A stretch of DNA of 64,000 nt from Bimuria novae-zelandiae CBS 107.79 (Eukaryota; Ascomycota; Dothideomycetes; Pleosporales; Didymosphaeriaceae). This document shows, piece after piece, positions 24,250 through 35,992 of the stretch (its first letter is position 1; each line of letters starts with the position of its first letter). The notes beneath the pieces are model-generated. The model made no database searches and had not been told where the DNA came from. It saw nothing but the letters and a program-made list of their open reading frames with translations. The position numbers were made by a program, and so were the translations under genes. The DNA lies in contig ML976752.1 in the NCBI GenBank assembly GCA_010015655.1, forward strand, positions 118,626 through 182,625, in the 5' to 3' direction.

Positions 24250-27200
24250 GCTGTAGATCCTGCAGGGCAACCTCTTAATTAGTAATCTTATCTAATATAT
24301 CTTTAAGTCCCAGCTTATTTAGAAACTTGCTCCATTTATTTACTAGCAGGGCCTTTGTAAGTCCATCTACAACCATGTCCTCTAAGCGTTAATAGTCTAC
24401 CTTAATTTTCCTAAGTGTGACTTCTTATCTTAGCTAGTAATTATAAATATTTGCATGGCGGAGCTTGGTCTACAGCTTTGCGATCTCTTTAGTAACTAGG
24501 CAAATAGTTTGTTAATTATCACAGTTAATTGTGATTAGGTAATTACTCATAGCGATCTAGAGCTCCTGGAGTAATCGTGAAGTGAAGATGGCCTCCTTGT
24601 AAAAGCGCTAGAAGTTCGGCCTCTATTATTAATGTAGTAACTATATCTTGCTTGCTTGCTTTCCAGGCAATCAGGCCGCTAAATAATTTAATAACGTATC
24701 CTTATAAACTCTTGCAATTAAGTATATTATCGGCAAAGGATGCGTCGCTTGCTACTTCTAGAGTATCTACACCCCTAAGCTAAAGACCTAGTAATTTAGT
24801 ATTAGCAAGATAGAGGAGAACTCGGTTAGCAGCTACTTAGTACTCTTTACTTAGGTTAGATAAGAATCGTGATAATCTAGAGCTTACAAAGGCAATATCT
24901 AGTCAAGTTATAACTATAGCATAGAGAATTAATCTAACTTTGCGCTAGTATTAATTAATCTCACCCTTACTAGCTAGTCCTATTCTTAGGAGTAATTCGA
25001 TTAAACCTATCGGGGTATTATGGCGACTCTTATAGTAATCAATAAGGCGCGATATTTTGTCGACGTATAATGCTTGTAAAAGCCAGATCTTTTTGTTTAA
25101 GCGGTCCCTAATAATTTTAATTCCTAGAAACTATTGCAGGTCTTTCCTGCTAGTAAGGGTGAATTTGGTTCTTATCTCTTTAATAGCTGCTTTTACTGCA
25201 GGCTCGTGATTCTTCTAATAGGCGATGATAAGATCATCTACATAGAAGAATATAATAATGCTATCCTTAATAAGGCAGCATGGCTCGTGGGGCACTGTTT
25301 TAAAGCTAATATCACGGAGCGTTAATGTGAACTCTCTTTGCCAGAGTAGTGGAGATATGCGCAGTCCATACAGTGCTTTATATAGTTTAAGGACTGTGCC
25401 TGCTCGCGAGTAGCCGCGAGGCATTCTCATGTAGATTTCTCTGTCCAGCTTTGCATGGACAAACGCGTTGGTAACGTTGTGTTAGATAAGCTCTAAGTTA
25501 ATACAAGCTATAATTGCTATAAGCATGCAGAATACTTGTCCTGCAAGTGTTACGGCGTAGGTTTCTTATGAGGTAAGGTGCCGCTATTAATTGCCTCGCA
25601 CTACCAGCCTTGCTTTGCATTTCTGCAATCAATAGTGTTTATTAAATTTATAGGTATATACCCACATGCAGTCGAGGATTTAATAGCCTACTACCTTTAC
25701 TAGAGCTACTACGACCTCGCTCTAAGACTTCATTTCCTTATGGCTCTGTAGATGGGATCGTTCTACTTCCTTCCATATATCATAAAGAGGGTAATCTTCA
25801 AGCTTACTTTAGCATGTAGGTGGCTCTAGAAGCACACTTTAATATGGCTTCTTACCTAATATAATTATTCGTCGAAGCTGCGCCTTATTAAGAGTCTTAC
25901 CTTTATATTTACCGCTGCTGCTAGCTTCAGTGCCTGCCATAAAGGCTGCGGCCTATAGGCTTGTTTGTAACTATCCTGTTTACACTATTTGTGGTAGTAC
26001 AGCTTAATCGTCTCCTGCCATTAGTTATGCAAGGAGTGTCACTAGTAGCGGCGTTAATAGAGGTATTAAATATTCGTACCTAGCTCTCCTACCTTACCTA
26101 CACTTAAGAGCCTCTTCCTCTAGCGCTTCACTAATTATCTCATCCTTAAAGAAGGACTCAGTGGCATGCTCTTATTAAGGTAAGGGAGGTAACTCTACTA
26201 ATCGCACCTAGGCTGCTATTTCTTCTAATATACTGTACATAAGGTTATCTATTAGGTCTTTAGTTTTGCCTAAGAATATAGTATCCTTATCGAATATTAC
26301 ATCGCGAGTACTAATCGTCTTTGCTAGAAAGGGAATCTATATTCTCTTAATGTTAGTTAATCTATAGCTAACAAGGTAGCCAATCCATGCTTTAGGGTCA
26401 AGCCTCTAAAGCCTGCTTTTGCTACGTTTTGTATTGTTGGTCATCGCAAACGCTTTGCAGCTATATGCTTTCAGGTAAGCTTAATTAGGCTTCTTTAGTT
26501 AGGTAATAATGCCGTTCTGAAAGGCTACTGTTGTAAAGAACACTTTATATAGAGATCGCTATTAGTTAGTGTAGTTTAGCGTTTAATTATACAGGTAGAC
26601 TACGGCTCGCGTAATCTTAGGCCACATCTACTATAGTAGATTAAAGTTAAGTCGTATTGCGCGCGCTTTCTCCTTAATTACACCCCCTAAGCATTCTACT
26701 CCTCTATTTTATGCTTAAGTATCTAGTGCTAAAGGCTTAATCTTAATACCTTGCGCCGCGCACCACTTCTTAATATTAGTCTTAATAAAGAAGATCTTAT
26801 TATTAGATTTAATTACTTTTACCATAATGTTGTATTATACTTTTATAAACCGTATAAAAGTGCTAAGTAATTTAATAATTAACCATGCTAGGCAGTTATC
26901 CTTAAAGTAGAAGTCCCATGCAAAGCTAGAGAATTAATTAGTAATTAGCATTTAGCTCTTCTCTCTTGTTAAGCTATCTGCTTCATAGTCGTGAAAGTCT
27001 ATTACGACTCGCTCGCCAGGGCCTTTAGTTCGCTCCCTGGCTTGCCAGCGTATTTGCCGTTTCAGTTTTGCTTTACCGCAGGTGTCACATTTTACCGTAG
27101 GGAGACCTTTAATCCTTACCCCCTTAGATTACTGCACGAGGTGTTCGAGGGCCTAAGGGCCTAGATAGCCTAATCGCTAGTGCCAGGTCTATGCGTTTGC

Positions 27201-28970
27201 CTTCTACGGTCTTTATTTAGTGCGTGTGTTAGTCTTGTAAGTGGCGTGCGTAGTATTAGTAGGAATACTACCTACTAGCCTTATTCTATATTCTAACACC
27301 TATTATCTATGCAATTCTTAGAGTTCTGCTAGCATAGTATTGTCTCTTCTCTTTAGAGTTATTAGGTCTATCCTTATGTCCTACTAAAGGCCTTGCCTCC
27401 GGAGTAATCGGAACGATATAAAGTTACAGAGCAAATTAGGGTAATAGGCTATATTATCTAGCTATATTATTTAATTGCCGCTTACACTTTATATATTACG
27501 ATAGACGCTCCCGTATCCTTTAATCTATATTTATGTATTCCCTGCCCATATGAAGTCTCCTAGCGCCGGTGGCCAGTATAAGACAAAGCGATCAATGTCG
27601 TTAAAGACATGGCAGGTTGTGCCTAAATTAAGTATAGCTAAGCATCGCAATAAGTATATGTTTAATTTAGTGTAGAAAAATACAGCGTTGAAGCTCGCTA
27701 GGATTTTAGTAATCTTACGTCTATCTAGTCACTTATTATTAGCCTTAGTAATTCGAGTTAGAGTAGGAGTATGCGATAATTTAATTATAGGTGCCTATAA
27801 TCTAGCCCTCTTTATTATCCTTAGGCTTTCTTAAAGCGCAGGGTTATTCTCTAGCCTAAACTTAATTAGGGCAACCATACTTGGCTTTAGCCTAAACTAT
27901 TCTAGTTATTTGTCTAGGAAAGCGTAAAAGCAGTCTTGTAGACTATAGCGTTATTTACAAGTAGGGCACTTAAGGCCACCAGCTACCACTAGCTTATTGT
28001 CTATAATCGTGGACCGCTTGGCTCTAGTACGTTGACCATTATTTCGTTATTTACGAGGTCTACCCTAATGTTTTAATATTGCTGCTTTATCCACAAGAGA
28101 GGCGTCCCTGTCTATAGCCTAGGTGGATTTACCACCGTCAGCGAGAGATAAACCTACAGTAGTAAAAGCGCCCTTTTATTTGCCTTTAATTAGGTGCTAT
28201 AGGATTATGTAGTCTTAGAAGAGTTTTATTATATGCTTTCATAAGATAGCTGCATCCTTGCTTCTATATTACTAAAAGGTCGTTACCTACATAGGTGCGA
28301 CATAGATAACTGCCTTTATAAAGTCTTCTTTAACTAAGTCTAGCCTTTAAAGCTCTAGGACCTAATTAGTCTCTACTTCTATAGCTGCATGATCGTACTT
28401 AGATAGCCATGTAGCCTATAATCTAGCTATTCTTATTAGCTTAAGGGCTTCTTAGTATCTTGCCCTTAATTGTCTGTATTCGTCTTGCAGGTCTACCCCA
28501 ACTGTAATTATAAGGTTATTAATCTACTACCTAATTAATTAATCTAAGAAGTAGTAGTTATTCTGGAGATACGCAGAAACTATTAATTAGATAATAGTAA
28601 CTACTTAGTTTAGGCTAACCTATTCCTCTTAGTATTCGCGATCCATGATCTTGTATATTTCTAGCTATCCTTTGTAATAATCGCTATCGTCTTTGTATGC
28701 TTTCGCGCCTGCCGTCGATAGATGTGAGGGCATTGTTGGCATATTATTCAGATTTGCAGTCGTATACGCCGTGCTTGGCTGGTAGTTGCCTATCGCGGGA
28801 GGTATCGGCATTGCGGGTTTCTGTCTTGGTTTATCTATTAGCGCTGGGTTGATAATGTTCTAGACCTTTAGGAATTGGGATTTTGTTTTTAGCTAGTTCA
28901 GCCACAGTGTGTAGTTCGTGTAGTTGGTCAGGATCACTATGGGATTATTAAGGGTCGATAGGGCCATTGC
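24250..28970 (-). pseudogene. Copia Gag-Pol remnant
   Basis: On the minus strand Gag starts near 28970 (MALSTLNNPIVILTNYTNY, then a tryptophan-containing core), and AGAKAYKDDSDYYKG follows. The integrase zinc region and core are near 27090-26950 (KRQIRWQARERTKGPGERVV then IDFHDYEADS, first catalytic Asp). The RT stretch 25430-25215 is the longest open piece: LYKALYGLRISPLLWQREF, then FFYVDDLIIAY with both catalytic Asp intact. RNase H lies near 24700-24400. The order gag, IN, RT, RNase H is diagnostic of copia. Stops elsewhere make it non-functional. Confidence 0.9.
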
Positions 28971-29003
28971 AATTAGCTTGGCGGAGGTAATAAGACTCTT
29001 AAT

Positions 29004-29228
29004 TATTAGATTTAATAGTGTTCTGTCACTTTAAGATAATGCAATGATGAGAATTTAATGGATGTGATGATTGATTAATGATGTTCGCGTTCTGTGTGTG
29101 TCTGGAATGCAGATGTGTGCGAGGCTCCAAATAAGTGCCGCTGCAGCGATAGCCCTATTTAGAATAGTACAAAAGAGAGAGTGCTCCAGCCTCATATCCA
29201 CAACAGATAGAGGCCATATAATCGGACA
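29004..29228 (-). repeat. 5' LTR of nested copia element
   Basis: 225 bp, with the duplication GAAGG immediately right. Its mutated states (TATTAG for TGTCAG, AAGAT for GAGAT, TTAATGG for TTGATGG) all lie in its left, interior-facing part. Confidence 0.95.
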
Positions 29229-29233
29229 GAAGG

Positions 29234-30397
29234 CAGGAGCTTAGAACGCCTAGGACAGAGCTTGTCCTAATATAAAGCAGGGGCCTTAGATAATATTTAA
29301 ATATAGGGTAAGAAAGTAGGAAATAAGGGAGTAATTAGTTAAATTTCTTAAATAAGAAAGAGTAGAGGTATACTATTTAATAGGTTGTTATAATTTAGCA
29401 AGATAAATTTTCAATAAGCTATAAAACGCAGGCTAAATAGCGCTAAAACTTAAGTATTTTTAATTAAAAGCTTAAGGTTACTCCTTTTAAGGAACTCTTC
29501 TAGGAGCATAGGTTAACATAGGGCTTAAAAAATAGGCTAGATAAATAGGACTTACTACTAGTTATTTTAGGTAAAAATATTACGTTAAGGAGCAAACTTA
29601 GCTTAGAGCTATATTTAAGAATTACCTTAGCTATAAAATAAAGTAAGTTAAGCTAGTTATAAAAGGCCTTCTTATAAGAATCCTAAAAATATGAGTAAGG
29701 AATTTAGGCGGATAGAATTAAGACCTACTTTCTTAAACTAGGTAACTTATAAAATTTACTTTAAGGTAGTTAAAATCTTGCCTATTTAAGTAATAAGGGG
29801 CTATAAATCCTGCGCTATTCTAATAAATACGTAGCTAGTATTTAAATTAAGCTTAAAAGCTTTATTATTTTTAGTAAACTTAACTAGGATGAATTTAAAT
29901 TTAGCAGAAACTACTTCTTGCTCTTTAGTAAACTAGCTAATATTTACTTTAAGCTTATTAGATTGCTAGCCCTTCTCGCCCTTTAGCTAAGCAAAGATAA
30001 GTTAAGCAAAGAACTTTTTTTTAGTTATAAAGCGCTAGACCTATTAACGCGTTAAGTAAGGAATATATAGCCTAGAGAATAAGACTTATAGGTCTAGTAT
30101 AGTAAGCGCTATCCTCTATATACTTAATATAAAAGGTAGGACGCTTATTACTAAAAGAAACGTAGTTAACTCCCTTACTTAAGTAAATTATATATACAAA
30201 AGCTAACCGCTACACGTAGTAAATAATTTCTTTAGTAAAAGCTTTATTTTCTAGTTAGGGATTAATCTTAAGACTATTAATAGCCTAGGAGATTTAGCTA
30301 GAAACTTAAAAATAAAACTAGGAAACTTACTTAGTAATAGCTATTTATAGTCTAGAGCGTTAGGGATGCCTTAAGGACACGCGCGAGGCTAGTAAAG

Positions 30398-30431
<34 letters not shown>

Positions 30432-30870
30432 CTAGGAGTGGAGCTACTAGCGTATTTACTAAACTATAAATTAAGGCAGGACTTTTATAGCGTAGTTAAG
30501 ATTTTAAAGAGAGGCATAACAATTAATCGCGGAGTAAAGATGTTAAAAAGCTAAGTAAGATACTTATAAGACTAGGCTTAAAAGTAAAAGTATAAAATAA
30601 GGGACTTAAAACACTATAGGCAGACTTATACTATAGAAATTACGCTAATAAGGAGTATAAATAAGTACGTAATTAAAAGGGCAGGCGTAACTTACTACCT
30701 AAGAGACTACGCTTACTATTACGCTAGGATAAATAATAAAAAGAAATAGTCCTTATAAAATAGTAATTTCTAGCTTAATATCTAGAATATAGCGAACTTT
30801 ATAAGTCTAGTAAATTTAAATAAGGAAATTTCTCTCTTCTACTGCTAGACAATTAGAGGGAGGGGAACTA
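29234..30870 (+). other. Extra 3' region of the outer gypsy element, function unknown
   Basis: About 1.6 kb lies between the chromodomain end (interrupted by the copia element) and the 3' LTR. Most gypsy elements have only a short spacer here. Plus-strand reading gives long stretches of plausible but unrecognised protein broken by TAA/TAG, such as LVKFLK and EVYYLIGCYNLARQIFNKL. It contains a 30-base A run (30398-30427). It could be an additional open reading frame, an untranslated spacer, or a captured fragment. Confidence 0.45.
30398..30427. repeat. Poly-A homopolymer, 30 bases
   Basis: Uninterrupted run of A within the 3' non-pol part of the outer gypsy. It could be a slippage-expanded homopolymer or the tail of a retroposed insert; no duplication flanks were recognised. 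Its exact length is prone to sequencing error. Confidence 0.9.
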
Positions 30871-31110
30871 TATTAGAGGCTAGGCCTCTAAAGTACTTAG
30901 CTAAGAAACCTTGTAGCCTAAGCCTTAAGTAACTCTAAGAGCCACTAGGATACCTCTAGAGTGTTAGGAAACAGACCTAGCCCCTTTAGAGTTAGTTCTC
31001 TCTACTTAGAAGCCATATATATAGCGTAGGGAGGAGCTACTTAAACTCCTTATCAAATTTATCTGTATTCTTCTAGCATCTCAGGTCCCCCGGGCCCGAA
31101 GCCCCTTACA
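30871..31110 (+). repeat. 3' LTR of outer gypsy element (240 bp)
   Basis: Begins TATTAGAGGC (mutated TGTTAG) and ends CCCCTTACA, followed by the duplication TTAAA. Its first part carries the A/T states (TTAGCT, CCTTGTAGCC) where the left LTR keeps CGGCT and CCTCGTGGCC. Its last part is the better-preserved copy (CCCCCGGGCCCGAAG). Confidence 0.9.
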
Positions 31111-31115
31111 TTAAA

Positions 31116-32545
31116 AGCGTGCTTTTAATTCTAATAATAAAATAGAAAAAGTCTTATTCCTATTATAATTACTTAATTACTAACTCAAGAAGACTAAGCG
31201 CTTTAGAAATAAAGCTACTATTTTTAATACCAGTATACTCCTCCTTAGCTAGTTTATTAAGAAGTTTAGTCTTTTTAAAGCTCTCGAAGTAAGTTCTAGA
31301 CCTTTTTTTCTTTTTTTTTCCTTTTTTTTTTCTTTCTAACTTACCCTTTTTACTTTTTTAACCTACTTTTTAGTTCTTTATTAGCCTAGGTGTATGCACT
31401 CGCTAACTTAATAAGCTTAGCTTTTAAGGCCTAATCTTACTACGCGCGATAATTAAGCGCTAGTATATTAATTATATTATTTATAAACGCTTCTATTAGT
31501 AGGTACTAGTAGGTAAGCAAGTATCCTGTAAGGAGTGCTATACCTATAAGCTTACTAGCTACATTAGACAAGTATGCTTTAGCCTAACTTATTTTAGTTA
31601 AATTTAAAGTATACTATACTAACTACTTCTCTTACCTAAATTTAGCCTGTCCTTTATAAAGTTAGCTATAAAAAGTTTACTAATATTATAGTTATTATTA
31701 TAATCTATCTTATAAACAAGGCTTTAAAAAGTAGGTAAGAGTAAAAGGCCTTTTTTACTAACCTTAACGCGTTTTATTCTACTTATAAAGTTATTATTAT
31801 TAATTACTATACCTTTTTAAGAGTAAGACTACTACTCCTTTAGGCCCTAATACTTTTTTAAGGCTATTTAGCTCCTAAAGTGCATTGCTATTATAGTTAA
31901 AAACACTGTTAACCTTTTTTAAGTATATACTACTAACTTTAAAACATTCTATTAAAAGTATAAGAACTTTTTTATAAGTTTTTTTTAAATACTGAAGCTA
32001 TTTTTAAGACTAATATCGTGTAGCTCTCTAGCAAGTTTATAGTTATAAATAAGGGTATCGTAATAAATAGTCTTTAAGTAATAAATAATATCTTTACAGG
32101 AGCTAATATGCCTAATTAAGTCTACTAGGACTTACGCTAGTAGCTTTAGGTTATTATAATTAAGAAGTGCCTAAATACGGAGGATAATAGCTTCCCTAAT
32201 CTTAATAGTATATTATATAGTAAAGAAGAAGACCTAGACATTATTAAAGAAGATTTTACTATCTTTTTAGTAACTAAACATATCTCTTTTGCCTAGTTCT
32301 TTTCTTCTTTTTATTTTTAGTTTGCTTTTAAGGCTCCCTACTTTGTAAGGGTTATCCTTTATTATTATAGGAACTATTTAGTTTTTTAATAGTTTTAAAA
32401 GTTTTTTAAGTTACTTTTTTAAAATTCCTTCTTAACTTCCTTCCCTAAGTAGATAAGATTACTTATACTTCTTTTTAGCCTTATTCTTTTTCTTGCCTAA
32501 TACTTAATTTTATTCCTTAATAATATTATTCCTATCTTTATTTTA
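31116..32545. other. RIP-degraded DNA right of the outer gypsy, unidentified
   Basis: AT-rich, polypyrimidine/polypurine-rich (for example the T tracts at 31304-31334), stops in every frame. By the TTAAA duplication it was contiguous with the sequence left of 11648 before insertion. No family recognised. Confidence 0.5.
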
Positions 32546-33976
32546 GGTGGAGGTTCCGCGGCCACCCTTATCGGATTCTCGGACGCCCATTTAGGATTCT
32601 CGGCCACCCATTGACGAGGTCAGCACCGCCAGACTCTAGCACGCTACTAGTACTTAAACGAGGGTTTAGCGCGTTGCAGGAGGCCGTGCGTCACTCCAAC
32701 TACTGTATAAGAGACGGTGCAACAAGGGCTTATCTAGAGTTAGAATGTCGATGGTACATGAGTATATATATATATTAATTACGCTAGGATAGGCAGGAAA
32801 TTAATAATGTTATAAACTAGTAAAATTTTGATGGGGCTGCTGCGCGGCACCAGTAGGCGCTAGCGGCTAAGTCGCCGACGTATGCCCGAACGTCTAAACA
32901 CTAAATATCCCTTAAGTCCTACAGCGCTACTGCACTACTAACACCTCGCCCTAACCTATATACTTCTTATTAGCTTTTGCTATATAGCGTACGCACTCTT
33001 AAATAGTATAATTTATATTTTATTTAATATTATGTAGTAAAATAGTAGCTTAGGGTTAATTTTTAGTAATTTTTTAATAGTTTATTATTAATACTATATA
33101 CTAACTTAATAACTTTCGCGTACTAAGCATAGAGCCTTTTTTATTAAGTATACTTACAATTACTTTTTAAGGCACCTTTTCCGCGAATATTATAACTTAT
33201 TACGTTATAATTACTCCTAATATAGATAATTAAGCACTTAAAGAGCTCCTTAAAAACTCTCTTAAAAGTTTCTTAAGCTATAGGTATAATCTAAATTATA
33301 ATTAAACTTAATTTTACTTAAAAGACTCTTATAAATAGCCTTAATATATCTATAGACGCGATTATAGACAGGTAGTAAAAACTCTTAATATTTTTATATA
33401 CTATAATAATTATCCCTTTATTGTTAGGAATTTTAAAAAGACTATAAAAGTTATTTATTACGTATAATTATACCACGTATTTTGCTATAAATATAATCTA
33501 CACGCTAAACTTACGCGTATAAGAATATTAGATTATCTTATAAAGGTAATACTCCACCGTAAAGATAGCCTAGACAGTAAACTTTAGGAAATTAAACACC
33601 GCAATTAGCTCTATAATTATTACCTCAACTTGTCCGTAGCGCACCTGCCTCACTATAGGGCATGGACTAAGCCTGTCATGGACGCTATAAAAAGTGCAGT
33701 CCAGTAGCGCTTACCTATAAAAGAAATATACAAGTTGCTCTTTGCGTAGCGCTTAGAGGCGACGTACAACGACGTAAAGAACTTAGTAAAGAGACTACGT
33801 AATAAGAACTTATAAGGGAGAAGTAAAATAAGAGCTTTCTTCCTACTCCCTTAAGCACTATATTTCCCGCTAAAATATTAACTTTAAAGGGGTTAGGCCG
33901 TGCGGGCGCTAAAATGTCCCTAACCTCGTTAATAGGTGGCTAAGAATCCGATAAGGATGGCCGCGAAACCTCCACT
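32546..33976. mobile_element. Inverted-repeat DNA transposon or MITE-like element, 1431 bp
   Basis: The ends are inverted copies. The left starts GGTGGAGGTTCCGCGGCCAC; the right, reverse-complemented, starts AGTGGAGGTTTCGCGGCCAT. Both continue CCTTATCGGATTCT and, after an extra 21-bp unit on the left, the GCCACC and ACGAGGT segments align as well. TA borders both ends (32544-32545, 33977-33978), though TA is weak evidence in such AT-rich DNA. The interior shows no recognisable transposase, so it may be non-autonomous. Differences between the ends are C-to-T or G-to-A. Confidence 0.65.
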
Positions 33977-33978
33977 TA

Positions 33979-34983
33979 TAAATAAAACATCGTTATAATA
34001 GCTTATACTACCTATAAACTTAAGGAGTAATAGAAGTTATAAATTAAAAGCTAAATTAAAGACTATATTTTTATATTAACTAATACTAAAATAACTAGAG
34101 CACGTATCTATTAGCACTAAATTTTACGTATAACTCCTTATAGTACTCTATAATTAGTATAGTCCCGTTAATACTTATTCTAAGTAAGAAGACTTAGAAC
34201 CCCCTATTACTACTAATAAATCTATAAAATATAATAAATAACACTACTTAAGCCTAGAGTACATAAGACCTACTAAAACGTATATAAAAAGTTTATAAGA
34301 CTATTAAAAAAGTAGCTAAAGCAATATAGACTTATTAAGTAACTTAAGTAAATAAGAAAAAGTAGCTAGTAGACTTTTTAGTTAAAAATAACGTATTATT
34401 ACGTAGAAAGGACTTTGCTATAAACGTCCTAATAATAAAGTTTAAATTATAGTTAGTTAGTCCTTTTAAAATATTAAAAAATAGAGGCTATAGCTATATC
34501 CTTAACCTCTTACCTAATTATAAAATAGTAAACCTTTTTCTACTAACCGCCTACGCAAGATAGCAAATAACCTACTTTTAAGCTAGTAAGATAAACTATA
34601 GGTAAAAAAGATAAATAGAGAACTTAAATATAAAATAAAATAGGTTAAAGCCTTACATTTATATAGTTAATAGAAGGAGTTATAATACTAAGTAGCCTAG
34701 CGCGAATAGGACCTAGACGATGCTTAGTACCCCGCGCGAGATTTACGCAACGCCCCTGGGGCGCTAGAGGACTTTCACCGCGGCCAGCCAGATGCTCCGG
34801 GACCACCAGTCCGGCTACAAGAATAGATAAGGGCTGCCGTGGACGAAGCCTTCACCTCAGATTACGACAACAATAATAAGGCAGTTTTAGAGGGATAAAA
34901 GCATGCTAAAAGGAATAGGCTATAATATAAATAGTTAAGATACTACTGCTCGGCATCGCATGCTCGGTTTTAGGAGGGGGTAA
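33979..34983 (+). pseudogene. Gypsy integrase C-terminal remnant
   Basis: Plus-strand reading gives NNVLLRRKDFAINV, then SPFKILKNRGYSYILNL and PNYKIVNLF. This is the integrase C-terminal (GPFKI...YxLxLP) segment of gypsy elements. It ends just before a polypurine run (GGAGGGGGTAA) and an LTR. The rest of this element is not in place: its left part is replaced or interrupted by the inverted-repeat element. Confidence 0.6.
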
Positions 34984-35212
34984 TGTGACGATCGTGGGAC
35001 TTGCTGTGATTTTTGCATCGTTACAAGGGCGATGGATGGTAGCTGCCACGCTGTGATGGCAGCTGCTACACTGAGAGGGCAGTCGCAGCATTAGCGGCAG
35101 ACTTTACGCCGCCTGCTCAGCCCTCTCGATCCCTTTCTCTTCTTCAGCTTTGAGTCTTTGTACATAGCGCCAATCCACCAGCCGCAAGGCTGCATTGTCG
35201 CTGGCCGTTACA
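34984..35212 (+). repeat. 3' LTR of a truncated gypsy element, 229 bp
   Basis: TGTGACGATCG to GGCCGTTACA (TGTGACG/CGTTACA ends), immediately after a polypurine tract. Composition is close to genic DNA with CpA/TpG kept. No second copy was found in the window, so the 5' end is missing. Confidence 0.75.
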
Positions 35213-35510
35213 GTAAGCCTCTCTTACTTAACGAGCCTAAGGAGTATTATAGTAGTGCTATATTTTAGTTTTTAAAGAAGGTAAAGGAGGCACGTAATTG
35301 CTAGTAGCTCTAAGAGCGCGAGGAGGAGTAGATATAACTTTAAAAAGCTAAGATAAATAGGCCTTGTAAGGAGATAAGGCAGGTAAAGGCGAGGGAGAAG
35401 GAAGTAAGGCGTTAAGTAAGAGCTATAGCTAAGCTAGTAAGGGAGAAGAAGAAGGCTAAGAAGGCTACTAAATAAGTCTCTAAGGTAGCTACTTGCAGGA
35501 CTACCTAATG
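35213..35510 (+). pseudogene. C-terminal tail of a pogo-type transposase
   Basis: Reading on the plus strand gives LLLNEPKEYYSSAIF-x-FLKKVKEA followed by a highly charged coiled coil (EREEEQI, KAREKEV, REKKKAKKATK). Fungal pogo transposases end this way (LNEPKEYYSGAVFWSPRKVREAR). It ends where normal genomic composition resumes. The rest of the gene is not adjacent, having been displaced by the LTR element on its left. Confidence 0.55.
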
Positions 35511-35992
35511 TTACGCTCTCGCTACATCCCATCTCACCCTACCAAACATATCGCACGATATATACCTCACTGAGTTGATGTTAGGATGGACGACGCTGAG
35601 TGATTCGACCCGGACGGCTTCAACCAAGTAGAAACAGCCAGCCGAACCGCCTTGTTTCCCTTTGAGCATCCATATGAAGACGGGGATTAATACAGAAATA
35701 GCGTCATCTGCGCATTCGAAAGACCATGTAGAGAACTAAGAACACGTCATCCAGATCCCACGCACACATTCTCACCTACCACATTCTCATCTAATCAAAT
35801 TACGCACGGGCTTGGCAAGCGTGCAATGTCAAAATAACCCCCAGAGTCAAATCATGCATTCATAAATAAGATCTACGTCTTCATGCCCATCCAGACATAC
35901 CAGCAAAAAGCCACCCAAGCACCCTAAAAACAAATGTTCCACTCCCTCAACCGCGAATCTATGTTCCTCCAAACGCCACCATGCATACCCTC
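35511..35992. other. Intergenic, 3' side of the RING gene
   Basis: Normal base composition; presumably contains the 3' UTR of the minus-strand RING gene. No gene was seen. Confidence 0.6.

Larger units (their letters stand above)
23939..29228 (-). mobile_element. Nested Ty1/copia retrotransposon, 5290 bp, minus strand
   Basis: LTRs of 225 bp (23939-24163 and 29004-29228) are flanked by GAAGG on both sides (23934-23938, 29229-29233). On the minus strand each LTR runs TGTCCGATTATATAG to CTGACA (CTAATA in the 5' copy). A polypurine tract AGCTGAGGGGGTG lies directly before the 3' LTR (forward 24164-24176). Gag begins ATGGCCCTATCGACC just inside the 5' LTR. It interrupts the outer gypsy after its chromodomain. 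More CpA/TpG survives here than in the surrounding gypsy, which suggests a later arrival or fewer rounds of RIP. Confidence 0.95.
11653..31110 (+). mobile_element. Outer Ty3/gypsy retrotransposon, interrupted by two nested elements
   Basis: Direct LTRs at 11653-11891 and 30871-31110 are flanked by TTAAA on both outer sides (11648-11652, 31111-31115). The 19.5-kb span includes a gypsy element (12718-19360) and a copia element (23939-29228). Without them and their duplications the element is about 7.5 kb. Reading left to right after the first insertion come a Gag zinc knuckle (about 19858), RT and RNase H (20900-22060), integrase (about 22700-23500) and a chromodomain-like end (23650-23880). 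A purine run (GAGGGAGGGGAA) precedes the right LTR. Every coding part carries RIP-type stops, so it is dead. Confidence 0.9.

Noticed and set aside
24006..24278. Small plus-strand gene at 24006
   Set aside because: Lies entirely within the copia LTR and its polypurine tract.
4063..35212. LTRs at 4063 and 34984 as a pair enclosing the whole nest
   Set aside because: They differ in length (499 versus 229 bp) and sequence, and the flanking pentamers do not match.
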